From assembly GCF_947631555.1 (NCBI RefSeq), contig NZ_CANRLT010000001.1, positions 35,793 to 99,792 of the forward strand: a DNA stretch of 64,000 nt, in the 5' to 3' direction. The DNA is from an uncultured Mailhella sp. (GTDB lineage: Bacteria > Desulfobacterota > Desulfovibrionia > Desulfovibrionales > Desulfovibrionaceae). Positions 18,466 through 27,237 of the stretch are shown in pieces; the stretch's first letter is position 1; each line of letters starts with the position of its first letter. The position numbers and the translations under genes are program-made. The notes below the pieces were generated by a model. The model worked only from the letters and a program-made list of their open reading frames with translations, was not told the DNA's origin and did no database searches.

Positions 18466-19467
18466 ATGAATCTCGCCAAGTTTCCACGCCGCGGTTATGT
18501 GAAGGAACCCACGCCCATCGAATACCTGCCGAATTTTTCCGCAGCATTGGGCAGCAAGGTCAACGTGTACATCAAGCGTGACGATCTGCTCCCTGGCTGC
18601 GGCGGTGGCAACAAAACCCGCAAACTCGACTTCTCCATCGCCGATGCGCTGAAACAGGGGGCGGACACGGTCATCACCTGCGGTGCGGTGCAGTCCAACC
18701 ATTGCCGTCTGACCCTGGCCTGGGCTGTCCATGAAGGTCTGGACTGTCATCTCGTACTCGAAGAACGCGTGAAGAATAGCTATAACCCCGAAGCCTCCGG
18801 CAATAACTTCCTGTACCAGCTTATGGGCGTGAAGAGTATTACCGTAGTTCCTGGCGGCTCCCCCATGCTGGAAGAAATGGAAAAAGTTGCGGCCAAGCTG
18901 CGTGCTGAGGGCAAAAAGCCCTATATTATCCCAGGAGGTGCATCCAATCCTGTCGGCGCGCTCGGCTACGTTGCCTGTGCGCAGGAGACCGCCCAGCAGC
19001 TTTTCGATATGGGCCTCAGCATCGACCATGTTATCGTACCCAGCGGCAGCGCAGGAACCCATGCCGGCATGATCGCCGGTTTCGTGGGCAATAACATTGA
19101 TATCCCCATGTCCGGTATCGACGTGAGCCGCCCCCACGATGTACAGGAAAACCTGGTGTACAATCTTGCGCAGAACACGCTGAACCACATCGGCGTGAAC
19201 GTCACTCTGCCCCGTGAGAAAGTAGTCTGCTATGATGCCTACTATCAGCCTGGCTACTCTCTGCCCAACCCCGGCATGATCGAAGCAGTGAAGCTGCTTG
19301 CTCAGACCGAAGCCATCCTGCTTGACCCCGTGTACAGCGGCAAGGCTATGGCCGGTATGATTGACCTCATCCGCAAGGATCACTTCCCGCAGGGTGCCAA
19401 CGTGCTCTTCCTGCACACCGGCGGTTCTCCCGCGCTCTACGCGTACCTGTCCACGTTCCGCGGATAG
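18466..19467 (+). CDS. PLP-dependent lyase: L-cysteate sulfo-lyase (CuyA-like) or D-cysteine desulfhydrase
   Basis: A 333-residue fold-type II PLP enzyme of the ACC deaminase/D-cysteine desulfhydrase family. The PLP lysine is K50 in GGGNKTRKL, followed by the substrate loop CGAVQSNHCR, the phosphate-binding region in PSGSAGTHAG, and LDPVYSGKAMAGMIDL. The opening MNLAKFPRRGYVKEPTPIE and the overall layout resemble CuyA, which splits L-cysteate into pyruvate, ammonium and sulfite; DcyD would give pyruvate, ammonium and sulfide. The two cannot be separated by motif alone. Context with a dicarboxylate-type importer and an acidic amino-acid racemase favours an aspartate-like substrate such as cysteate. 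AAAGGTAG precedes the start. Confidence 0.82.
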   Translation: MNLAKFPRRGYVKEPTPIEYLPNFSAALGSKVNVYIKRDDLLPGCGGGNKTRKLDFSIADALKQGADTVITCGAVQSNHCRLTLAWAVHEGLDCHLVLEERVKNSYNPEASGNNFLYQLMGVKSITVVPGGSPMLEEMEKVAAKLRAEGKKPYIIPGGASNPVGALGYVACAQETAQQLFDMGLSIDHVIVPSGSAGTHAGMIAGFVGNNIDIPMSGIDVSRPHDVQENLVYNLAQNTLNHIGVNVTLPREKVVCYDAYYQPGYSLPNPGMIEAVKLLAQTEAILLDPVYSGKAMAGMIDLIRKDHFPQGANVLFLHTGGSPALYAYLSTFRG

Positions 19468-19492
19468 TTTTCCGCATCTTTGGAGCAGTGTG

Positions 19493-19530
19493 CGAGCCTT
19501 CCCGCGAACGTGGGAAGGCTCGTTTTTTTT
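19493..19530 (+). terminator. strong intrinsic terminator
   Basis: An 11-bp perfect stem (19493-19503 / 19512-19522) with an 8-base loop, followed directly by T8. It ends the symporter-racemase-lyase operon. Confidence 0.95.
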
Positions 19531-19674
19531 GGAACGACGGCGTTTTTCGCTCTGGTTTTCTCTGTTTCCAACGCCGAAAAAAAAGTATATCCTTGATTGT
19601 CATGCCGTCAGGACGGTTGATTTTCAACCTTCATCCCCGCTGCTTTTGGCAAGCACCAGCCCTCGAGTACAAAA

Positions 19675-20346
19675 ATGCACTTCAAGAAAGAGACGTACAG
19701 CATCCAGGCCGCCGAATATATCCAGAATATGATCCGCTCCGGTCGTCTGGCCCCAGGCGCCCCCGTCAAGGAAGCCGCTTTGTCCGAAGAACTCCACATC
19801 AGCCGCGCTCCCGTGCGTGAAGCACTGCTCCTCCTCGGACAGCGGGGGCTTATCGTCTCTGAACCCCAGAAAGGAAAATATGTGCGCGCGCTGAGCGCTG
19901 CGGAGATCCGTGACAGCTACGCCGTGGCCGGCATTCTTGAAGGCGCTGGTGTCGTCCAGTCGCTCCGGCTCTGGACAAAAAAACAGGAAAATGCCTTTGC
20001 AGAAGTGTGCCGGCGTCTGGATGCGGAAATCAACCACGCCACGCAGCTCGATACCCTCGCCGATCTTGACGAGCAGTTTCACATGACGCTGCTTTCGGCC
20101 TGCCCAAACACTTATCTTATCCATCTTGCCCGTACGTCCTGTTCATCGCTGGCCAAATTCCTCTACTATCACTACTGGCGTACTCTGTTTACCCCCAAGG
20201 AATTTTACGACCGTCACATCATGATCGCCGACGCCGTGAACAGCAGGGATCTTCTGCGCATAGAAGAGATCCTGCGTCAGCACTACATCGAAGTCGGAGA
20301 CTTACTCTCCGAACTGGTACATGAAGACGGCGAAAACAGACACTGA
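19675..20346 (+). CDS. GntR-family transcriptional regulator (FadR/FCD subfamily)
   Basis: A 223-residue regulator. The N-terminal winged helix (about 1-68) carries APVKEAALSEELHISRAPVREALLLL, the GntR recognition pattern, and an all-helical FCD effector domain follows, with metal-binding-type residues in DLDEQFHMTLL and the late ...DRHIMIADAV... helix. FCD regulators usually respond to carboxylic acids or amino acids. It is 12 bases upstream of a gamma-glutamyltransferase and faces the TRAP/AEC cluster, so it probably controls one or both; no operator was identified. AT-rich sequence with a dyad lies between the upstream terminator and its start. Confidence 0.9.
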   Translation: MHFKKETYSIQAAEYIQNMIRSGRLAPGAPVKEAALSEELHISRAPVREALLLLGQRGLIVSEPQKGKYVRALSAAEIRDSYAVAGILEGAGVVQSLRLWTKKQENAFAEVCRRLDAEINHATQLDTLADLDEQFHMTLLSACPNTYLIHLARTSCSSLAKFLYYHYWRTLFTPKEFYDRHIMIADAVNSRDLLRIEEILRQHYIEVGDLLSELVHEDGENRH

Positions 20347-20358
20347 CGGAGAATCCGC

Positions 20359-22014
20359 ATGAACTACTGTGTTTCTCCTTCGCACAGCGTCGGTCCTGAG
20401 GCCATGCAGGGCATGGTCACAGCTCCGCACTATCTGGCGGCTCAGGCAGGGCTGGATATTCTGCGCCGCGGCGGGAACGCCGTGGATGCAGCTATTGCCA
20501 CGGCGGCAGTGCTGTCCGTGGTCTATCCCCACATGTGCACACTGGGCGGGGACAATTTCTGGCTCATCTTCGATTCCGCAACGCAGACGCTCCGCGGACT
20601 CAACGCCAGCGGACGGGCAGCGGCACGCGCCTCGATGGAATATTATGCGGAAAAAGGCCTTTCGCGCATTCCCTCCCGCGGCTGGGACTCGGCCATCACC
20701 GTGCCCGGCGCAGTGTCAGGCTGGGATGAGGCATTCCGCTTTGCCCGCGAAACCATGCGCCGCGGTCTGCCATGGTGCGAACTTTTCGCCTCGGCCATTG
20801 CCTACGCACGGCATGGCTGTCCGGTGAGTACCTCTCTTGCCCAGCTAAGCGCCGTAAACGCTACGCCGGACGAGACGGGCATCCGCTTCCTCCAGCGTTT
20901 TCCGGAACTGGCTCGTATCTTCTTCCCCGGTGGCCGTGCTCTCCGGCAGGGCACGATACTGCGCCAGCCAGACCTTGCCTGCACCCTCGAAAGTCTCGCT
21001 CAGGGCGGGGCCGCAGAGTTCTATACCGGCGCATTCGCCCGTGCCGTGGCTGAAGACATGGCCAGGAACGGCGGGCTTCTGTCCCTCGAGGACTTTGCCA
21101 CGCACCGTGCCGGCTGGGTTAAGCCTCTTTCTGTGAACTATCGGGATTTTTCCGCCTGCAATCTGCCTCCCAATACACAGGGACTGGCCTCGCTGGAAAT
21201 TCTCAATATTCTCCAGAACTTCGATGTGCAGAGCCTGGGTGAATCCAGTGCCGATTGTGTCCACGCCATTGTGGAAGCCACAAAGGAAGCCTTCCTGGAC
21301 AGGGACGCATGGGTCTCGGATCCCGATTTCGTCCAGGCGCCTCTGGACGTCCTGCTCTCCCCGGAGCACGGTAAACGGCAGGCGGCACGACTGGATATGC
21401 GCCGAGCCGGGACACCCCTCGCCCTTCTCGATCCCCACGGCGATACAGTGTGGCTGGGCGTCGTGGACGGAGACGGCAACGCCGTGTCACTTATCCAGAG
21501 CATCTACCATGACTTCGGATCGGGTATTGTACCTGCAGGGACGGGCGTCCTGCTCCAGGACCGGGGCTGCTTCTTCTCTCTGCGGCCCGGTCATGTCAAC
21601 GCGCTTGAGCCTGGGAAAAGAACCATGCATACGCTGAATCCGGCCATGCTTCTCAAGGACGGAAAGCCCTGGCTGGTCTACGGGACGATGGGCGGTGAAG
21701 GCCAGCCGCAGACCCAGGCCGCCATGATAACACGCATCGTGGACTTCGGCATGACGCCGCAGGAAGCCATAGCCGCACCGCGCTGGCTCTACGGCCGCGC
21801 CTGGGGAGCGGAGTGCAATGATCTCCGCCTGGAAGGGCGTTTCGCGCAGGAAGTATTTGAGGAGCTGAAACGCCGCGGGCATAGGGTGAACAGGGTGGAA
21901 GACTACGCGCACACCATGGGGCACGCCGGTGCCATACGCATAGACGCGGAGACCGGCTTGCTTCAGGGGGGCTGCGATCCCCGCAGCGACGGTCTTTCCG
22001 CCGTGGGCTATTGA
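20359..22014 (+). CDS. Gamma-glutamyltransferase family protein, cytoplasmic type
   Basis: A 551-residue Ntn-hydrolase that should self-cleave into two subunits before Thr363 (HGDTVWLGVVDGDGNAVSLIQS region). Members hydrolyse or transfer gamma-glutamyl groups (glutathione and similar), or act as acylases. GGNAVDAAIATAAVLSVVYPHM near 38-59 and the late GTMGGEGQPQTQ motif are diagnostic. There is no signal peptide, unlike periplasmic Ggt; this resembles the YwrD-type cytosolic branch. It is probably co-transcribed with the GntR regulator. The neighbouring importers may bring in its substrate, but that is only suggested by position. Confidence 0.9.
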   Translation: MNYCVSPSHSVGPEAMQGMVTAPHYLAAQAGLDILRRGGNAVDAAIATAAVLSVVYPHMCTLGGDNFWLIFDSATQTLRGLNASGRAAARASMEYYAEKGLSRIPSRGWDSAITVPGAVSGWDEAFRFARETMRRGLPWCELFASAIAYARHGCPVSTSLAQLSAVNATPDETGIRFLQRFPELARIFFPGGRALRQGTILRQPDLACTLESLAQGGAAEFYTGAFARAVAEDMARNGGLLSLEDFATHRAGWVKPLSVNYRDFSACNLPPNTQGLASLEILNILQNFDVQSLGESSADCVHAIVEATKEAFLDRDAWVSDPDFVQAPLDVLLSPEHGKRQAARLDMRRAGTPLALLDPHGDTVWLGVVDGDGNAVSLIQSIYHDFGSGIVPAGTGVLLQDRGCFFSLRPGHVNALEPGKRTMHTLNPAMLLKDGKPWLVYGTMGGEGQPQTQAAMITRIVDFGMTPQEAIAAPRWLYGRAWGAECNDLRLEGRFAQEVFEELKRRGHRVNRVEDYAHTMGHAGAIRIDAETGLLQGGCDPRSDGLSAVGY

Positions 22015-22065
22015 AAGGCGTCCTGCGCTTTCAGAAAAACACTCCTTGGTTCTGTTCCGCCCTAC

Positions 22066-22121
22066 AAAAACGCCCGCCGTCTCCCCTTTCAAGAACAGAA
22101 GGGAGGCCAGCGGGGCGTTTT
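22066..22121. terminator. bidirectional terminator between ggt-like gene and dctM-like gene
   Basis: Outer inverted repeat AAAACGCCCGC / GCGGGGCGTTTT (with one bulge) encloses a long loop containing a smaller dyad. T-runs lie on both exit sides, suiting the convergent genes. Confidence 0.75.
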
Positions 22122-22137
22122 GTGTCCTGATGACGGC

Positions 22138-23433
22138 TTACAGCCCGAGAATGCGGGGCAGGAACAGCGAAATCTCCGGAAAGAGTACGATCACGGCCAG
22201 CGCCAGCATGGACGCTACCAGCATGGGCAGTACGGGCGGCGTGATCTGTTCCATGGTCAGGTTGCTGATCTTGGCACCAACGTAAAGGTTGACCGCTACG
22301 GGCGGCGTCACCTGCCCCACGGCCAGGTTGATGGTCATCATGACGCCGAACCACACGGGATCCCAACCGAAATGACTCATGATGGGCAGCAGGAAGGGCA
22401 GCAGGACGTAGTAGATGGAAATGGCGTCCAGCAGCATTCCCGCAATGAACAGGATCACGTTGATGAGCAGGAGCAGAACCCAGGGATTGTCGGAGAGCGC
22501 AAGAAGGACAGCCGCCCCGCGTTCGACAAGCCCCACCGTACTGGCTACCCAGGCGTAAAGACCTGCGCAGGTAACTACGAACATGATTACGGCCGTGGCC
22601 TTCACGGATTCTACCAGAACCTCGGCAAGAATGCTCAGGGAATCAATGGTCCGGTAGACGAACACCCCCACGAAAAGGCCGTAGAAAATGGCCACGGCCG
22701 CAGCTTCCGTGGGTGTGAACACGCCGCCGTAGATACCGCCCAGAATGACCACGGGTGTCATGATGCCCCAGAAGGCTTCGCGCAGCGCCCGGCTCACGGG
22801 GATCCGGCGTTTTGCTCCGTGGTAGCCCTTTTTCCGGGAAGTCAGGTACACGGAACCCATGAGGAACAGGGCCACCACCATGCCGGGCAGAAAGCCCGCT
22901 GCAAAGAGCGCGGGCACGGAAACATCGGCGATGCCGCCGTAGACGATGAAGGCGATGCTCGGCGGGATGACGATGGCCAGCCCTGAGGATACGGACATCG
23001 TGGCTGCGGCAAAGGGCTTGTCATAGCCGCCCTTGACCATGGCGGGGATGAGGATCAGTCCCAAGGCTGCAACCGTGGCCGGGCCGGAGCCGCTCACCGC
23101 GCCCCAGAACGTGGCGACACCTACCGTAGCAACGGCCAGTCCTCCGGTCATATCTCCCACAAGGGTCTCGACCAGAAGCACGATGCGGGAAGCTATGCCC
23201 GCCCGCTCCATGATGAAGCCCGCCAGAATGAAGAACGGGATGGCCAGCAGCGGAACCTTGGCCACGCCCGCGAAGAAATTATAGGAGAGCATGTCCACGC
23301 CCATGTCCCACACCCAGGCCACGAGCAGGGCGGAGAGTCCCAGAGAGATGGCGATGGGTACGCGGAAAACGAGCGGGACGACAAAGGCGACGAGCAGCCA
23401 GAACGCCGGATCGTGAAAAAGCGAAAGCTCCAT
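22138..23433 (-). CDS. TRAP transporter large permease (DctM family)
   Basis: A 431-residue inner-membrane protein with about 11-12 hydrophobic segments, the channel-forming subunit of a tripartite ATP-independent periplasmic transporter. It shows DctM-type sequence such as LLAIPFFILAGFIMERAGIA, GVATFWGAVSGSGPATVAALG, FTPTEAAAVAIFYGL and VNLYVGAKISNLTMEQI. It follows dctQ by 9 bases and is the last gene of the minus-strand set. The uptake uses a Na+ gradient; the substrate is set by the binding protein. Confidence 0.95.
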   Translation of the reverse strand: MELSLFHDPAFWLLVAFVVPLVFRVPIAISLGLSALLVAWVWDMGVDMLSYNFFAGVAKVPLLAIPFFILAGFIMERAGIASRIVLLVETLVGDMTGGLAVATVGVATFWGAVSGSGPATVAALGLILIPAMVKGGYDKPFAAATMSVSSGLAIVIPPSIAFIVYGGIADVSVPALFAAGFLPGMVVALFLMGSVYLTSRKKGYHGAKRRIPVSRALREAFWGIMTPVVILGGIYGGVFTPTEAAAVAIFYGLFVGVFVYRTIDSLSILAEVLVESVKATAVIMFVVTCAGLYAWVASTVGLVERGAAVLLALSDNPWVLLLLINVILFIAGMLLDAISIYYVLLPFLLPIMSHFGWDPVWFGVMMTINLAVGQVTPPVAVNLYVGAKISNLTMEQITPPVLPMLVASMLALAVIVLFPEISLFLPRILGL

Positions 23434-23442
23434 CCCGTCCCC

Positions 23443-23913
23443 CTAGTAGTTGTTCGTGCGGAAGTCCTCGCGTACCTTCTGGAAAAGGCGCACGAGAATG
23501 AGCAGAGAGAAGAGGGGTGTCGCCGCGGTGTACAGCCACACCGGGATCGCCAGGGATTCCGACACCACGTCCAGACTGTATTCGTCCATGACCTCAAGGG
23601 AGCCTTCGCAGACCAGGGCGAGGAAGAAGGCCGCGCTGCACGCCGTGCCGAAGAGGTAGAGGATGAGCCTGATTCTGCGGGGCATGGCATCGTAGAGGAC
23701 GTTCATGCAGAAGTTGTGCCCTTCACGGAAGGCACGGGCCGTCCCCAGCAGCACGACCCACACGAACAGATTGACGGTCAGCTCTTCGGATGAAGAAAAG
23801 GAAAAGTTGGTGCAGTAGCGTACGATCACGTTGATGAACGCGATAGACGCCATGACTGCCAAAACTACTGCGCCGAGAAGTTCCTCGAAGCGTCTGTTCA
23901 GAAAGTCCCACAT
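23443..23913 (-). CDS. TRAP transporter small permease (DctQ family)
   Basis: A 156-residue four-segment membrane protein that pairs with the large permease. Recognisable features are the N-terminal EELLGAVVLAVMASIAFINVIVRY helix, the E-E-L-T-V-N-L-F-V-W second helix and the AFREGHNFCMNVL loop typical of DctQ. The start at 23913 is chosen for its GAGGAAATC ribosome site; an in-frame ATG at 23964 would add 17 residues. It lies between the binding protein and large permease genes. Confidence 0.92.
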   Translation of the reverse strand: MWDFLNRRFEELLGAVVLAVMASIAFINVIVRYCTNFSFSSSEELTVNLFVWVVLLGTARAFREGHNFCMNVLYDAMPRRIRLILYLFGTACSAAFFLALVCEGSLEVMDEYSLDVVSESLAIPVWLYTAATPLFSLLILVRLFQKVREDFRTNNY

Positions 23914-23967
23914 GATTTCCTCGAGCGTTGCGGGAGCGGCCTTCCGCCGCTCCCGGACAGGCAAAGC

Positions 23968-25044
23968 CTACTGTGCGGCCTTCATGTCTTCTTCGGCCGC
24001 CTTGACGAGTTCGACGCCGATCTTCGTGGTCCAGGTGTCCCGCACACCCTGGGTGGCCTTATAGAACTCGGCGATCTGCTCAGGCGTAAAGCGGGTCACC
24101 GTCATACCTTTCTCTTCCATGACCTTATACGGATCCGTAACGGCGGGAACCATGCCGATGCTTTCCAGATACCGGAGCGCGGAGCCGTCATCGAAGCCGA
24201 GGCGGGAAAGAGCCTTGCCGTACTTTTCCGCGTCTTTCGCACAGTCCAGAATGATTTTCTGATCTTCCGCGGAGAAGCTCTTCCAGACCTTGTCGTTCAC
24301 CGTGAGGAACAGGGGGTCGATCATGTAATGCCAATCGGTGTGGTACTTGTGCCAGGTCCAGATCTGAAGCGGAATATTGATGCCGTTGGTGGGGTTTTCC
24401 TGCCCGTCCACAATGCCCTGCTGGAAGCCGGTCACGGCCTCTGACCAGTTGATGGCCTGGGGGTTCGAGCCGAGAGCGGTGAAAATGTCGGCGAAGATAG
24501 GCGTGCCGCACACGCGCAGCTTCATGCCCTTCATATCTTCAGGCTTGTTGATGGGGCCCTTGCTCGTGGTCAGTTCGCGGAAACCGTTTTCCGACCAGCC
24601 GAGGAACTTCACGCCGGTCTTTTCGATGGCGGCTTCCAGCATCTTGCCGGATTTGCCGGCTTCGATGGCATCCATCGCCTTGTACCGATCCGGGTTGTTC
24701 GCGATGAAGAACGGCAGGGCCGGCAGATTCAGTTCTTCGATCTGAGGCGACCAGTTGATGGTGGACGCCAGTGCAAAGTCGATGGCGCCGCGGCGGACGA
24801 GCAGAAGCTCCGAGGTCTGCTTGCCGGCCATGAGCTGCGCTCCGAAGTAGACCTTGATGTTCACGCGGCCCTGAGTCCGTTCGCGAACCTGATCGGCAAA
24901 GTAGGTGCCGGTCAGGCCCCAGCCGGACGTGGCACTGGGGACGACGCTCAGTTTGTACTCGTTCTTGTAGGCGGCAGCAGCGGGCGCCGAGAGCAGGCCG
25001 AGACAGATGGCGGCCAGGAGAACGGTGCGGACAGGATTCTTCAT
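23968..25044 (-). CDS. TRAP transporter periplasmic substrate-binding protein (DctP family)
   Basis: A 358-residue exported protein, with a signal peptide of about 24 residues ending APAAAA. DctP motifs: the GVKFLGWSENGFRELTTSKG segment, MKLRVCGTPIFADIFTALGSNPQAINWSE (contains the Arg expected to bind a carboxylate), and the conserved GFQQGIVDGQENP. The ligand is therefore probably an organic acid. It is preceded by a good GAGGAAAC ribosome site and followed by the two membrane subunits. Confidence 0.94.
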   Translation of the reverse strand: MKNPVRTVLLAAICLGLLSAPAAAAYKNEYKLSVVPSATSGWGLTGTYFADQVRERTQGRVNIKVYFGAQLMAGKQTSELLLVRRGAIDFALASTINWSPQIEELNLPALPFFIANNPDRYKAMDAIEAGKSGKMLEAAIEKTGVKFLGWSENGFRELTTSKGPINKPEDMKGMKLRVCGTPIFADIFTALGSNPQAINWSEAVTGFQQGIVDGQENPTNGINIPLQIWTWHKYHTDWHYMIDPLFLTVNDKVWKSFSAEDQKIILDCAKDAEKYGKALSRLGFDDGSALRYLESIGMVPAVTDPYKVMEEKGMTVTRFTPEQIAEFYKATQGVRDTWTTKIGVELVKAAEEDMKAAQ

Positions 25045-25140
25045 GTTTCCTCCTCAGGATGTTTTGACGGGGCGAACCCCGCCGGACTGACAAAAAACAG
25101 TACGCTCCGCCCCTGGAGGCGGGAGCAGGTTTGCGGCCGC

Positions 25141-26106
25141 CTACAGCAGCGGCAGGATAATGACGAGCGCAGGCAGCACGGCCACCAGCGCAGCGGTGGT
25201 CAGCAGCCAGCAGGCATTGGCCAGATCCAGATCCAGCCGAAACAGCGATGGCAGGATCAGCGCATTCATGGCTACGGGCATGGCGGAGAGGACGGCCGCC
25301 ACCTTGAGCGGAAGACCGCCGTCGATATGACCCAGACCCGACAGTCTGGCCGCAAACACGACGGCCACGGGCACACACACGAATTTGACAAGAGACAGAA
25401 CCGCCGCCTGCGGAATGTAGCAGGTGATGCGTGACAGCCGAAGCCCCATGCCGATGGTGAACAAAAAGCAGACCGTGCCGAGGATCATGGCCGCCGTAGA
25501 CAACGCTCCGAACATGGCCGGACGGCGGATGCCCAGCAGGTTGAGCACAATGCCCAGCCCCAGTGCCAGAACGATGATTTTCAGCACCGGCCCCACGCGA
25601 AACGCCGAACGCTCCTGAGCATCGTCGCCAGAGCCGTACCAGCGGGCCACAGGGCAGGCCACGCCGAAGTAGAACAGTTCTTCGCAGAGGCGGAAAAGCG
25701 AAGAGAGGGCGATGGACTGCTCCCCGAACTGCATCACCGCGACCAGCGAACCCACGGCGCCGATGTTGATGAATGAGCCGCAGCAGTACATACTGCCCGT
25801 CTGGACACGGGAAAGCCCCATAAGCCGTGACACCAGCACGGCCAGCGCTCCGCCGAGACTCCAGGCAAAAACACCCAGCACGGGAAGTGCCAGCAGGCGG
25901 CTGTCCGGCGAAGGCAGGCCCCACAGGGAGAGCATGGCGGAAAAGGGAATCAGTCCGAACATGGCGGCCTTCTGGAGGGAAAGGCGCATCCGGGAAGAAC
26001 GTTCTTCCATTATCATGGAACGCCCCGACGCCACCCGCCGCTGAAAGGCGTATCCGGCGGCGATGCTCACAAAGATGATGGCGAGGGTCAAGACGAGCCG
26101 TTCCAT
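25141..26106 (-). CDS. AEC-family (auxin efflux carrier-like) transporter
   Basis: A 321-residue, about ten-segment membrane protein of the AEC/BART type, which in bacteria includes malonate and other organic-acid carriers. Hydrophobic segments begin at the N-terminal MERLVLTLAIIFVSIAAGY, and a central break carries charged loops (RWYGSGDDAQERSAFRVG). The frame is open upstream to 26445, but family N-termini start at the first membrane helix, so 26106 is chosen even though its ribosome site is weak. It is 96 bases upstream of dctP on the same strand and may share its transcript. Confidence 0.82.
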   Translation of the reverse strand: MERLVLTLAIIFVSIAAGYAFQRRVASGRSMIMEERSSRMRLSLQKAAMFGLIPFSAMLSLWGLPSPDSRLLALPVLGVFAWSLGGALAVLVSRLMGLSRVQTGSMYCCGSFINIGAVGSLVAVMQFGEQSIALSSLFRLCEELFYFGVACPVARWYGSGDDAQERSAFRVGPVLKIIVLALGLGIVLNLLGIRRPAMFGALSTAAMILGTVCFLFTIGMGLRLSRITCYIPQAAVLSLVKFVCVPVAVVFAARLSGLGHIDGGLPLKVAAVLSAMPVAMNALILPSLFRLDLDLANACWLLTTAALVAVLPALVIILPLL

Positions 26107-26206
26107 GATGAAACCAAGGCAGAAGGTTGAAAGATAAACCGCCGGCAGGGAAAACGTTCCCCAGCCATCCCGGGCTGCGGACAGAGATAATGAAGATGAG
26201 TGTGTC

Positions 26207-26234
26207 AGTTTATGCCTATTCAGGAATTTGTCAA
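26207..26234 (-). promoter_or_regulatory. putative sigma-70 promoter for the AEC/TRAP group
   Basis: Read on the minus strand: -35 TTGACA (26229-26234), a 16-base spacer and -10 TAAACT (26207-26212). It lies about 100 bases ahead of the AEC start. Confidence 0.55.
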
Positions 26235-26360
26235 ATCTTCTTCCGCCGTTGAATGAGTCTCCGAGGCGCAGACAGGCCCATTTTTTGCCAGTCCTTTCGA
26301 TGGTGGTCACGGTTTCTGCGGAAAGGAAATCCCTGACCTGCCGGGAGCTGCGTTTTTCGG

Positions 26361-27080
26361 TCAGCCGCGATAGGGCAGCTCGCCGCTGTAGCGTATGCCG
26401 TCTTCTTCCACACGCACAACCGCCGTATGGACTTCCACTCCGCACTGGATAGCCTCGCGCAAGGTATCGGCATAGAGCGGGTCGATGTAGTCGGCGGCGC
26501 GGAAACAGTTCCCGTCCGGCCGTTGTATGATGTAAAGCATGGCCGCCCTATGCCCTTCTTCCCTAAGTCTCATCAGCGTATGCAGATGTTTGGCCCCGCG
26601 GCTGGTCACGGCGTCCGGAAAGGCCGCCGCGCCGTCTTCCACCAGAGTGACGTTCTTGCATTCCACCCAGAGCAAAGGCAGTCCGCCACCGGAAAAAAGA
26701 CCGTCCAGGCGGCTTTCCCCGTTCACAGCCTCACGCTTCAGTGTTTCGTAACCCTCTGCCCACGGCAGCAGTCCCTGCCTGAACAGTGCCGCCAGCAGAC
26801 GGTTGGGTGTCAGCGTGTTTACCCCGACCCAGAAGCGTTTCCCGAACCTGCCCTGTCCCAGCGCCTCCACAGTCCAGCGCAGGCGGCGCTTCGGATCCTC
26901 GGCCGGAGACAGCAGAACCGGCGCGCCGTGACGCAGCAACCCCAGCATGGAACCGGTATTGTTGGTGTGCGCAATGACTTCCCGGCCATCCAGCAGAGCA
27001 TAGACAAAGAATCGCTTCTCACGGCGCAGAAAGGTTGCCACTCGGCAGCCTTCGGGATAACGCAGCAGTATTTCGTCCAC
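26361..27080 (-). CDS. sfsA: SfsA family protein (sugar fermentation stimulation / DNA-binding nuclease-like)
   Basis: A 239-residue protein with the full SfsA pattern: the N-terminal OB-like part with AHTNNTGSMLGLL, then the nuclease-like core with the acidic-and-lysine motif SRLDGLF...WVECKNVTL, and the C-terminal HLHTLMRLREEGHRAAMLYIIQRPD block. SfsA was named for stimulating maltose use in E. coli and has a restriction-nuclease-like core; its cellular role is unsettled. It diverges from the aminotransferase gene and has no obvious functional link to its neighbours. Confidence 0.93.
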   Translation of the reverse strand: MDEILLRYPEGCRVATFLRREKRFFVYALLDGREVIAHTNNTGSMLGLLRHGAPVLLSPAEDPKRRLRWTVEALGQGRFGKRFWVGVNTLTPNRLLAALFRQGLLPWAEGYETLKREAVNGESRLDGLFSGGGLPLLWVECKNVTLVEDGAAAFPDAVTSRGAKHLHTLMRLREEGHRAAMLYIIQRPDGNCFRAADYIDPLYADTLREAIQCGVEVHTAVVRVEEDGIRYSGELPYRG

Positions 27081-27237
27081 GTTCGCTCTTCCTCACTCCT
27101 CTGCGCGGAACGGCGCAGAACGCGGCCTCGCGGTGGAAAGGCAGAGGCATCGGCAATTTACATACTGTTCTGAAACTGATACCTTTATTCAGTTCTCAGT
27201 TCCGCCGTGCAGTCCATTTTCAAAGGAGCGCATCTCC

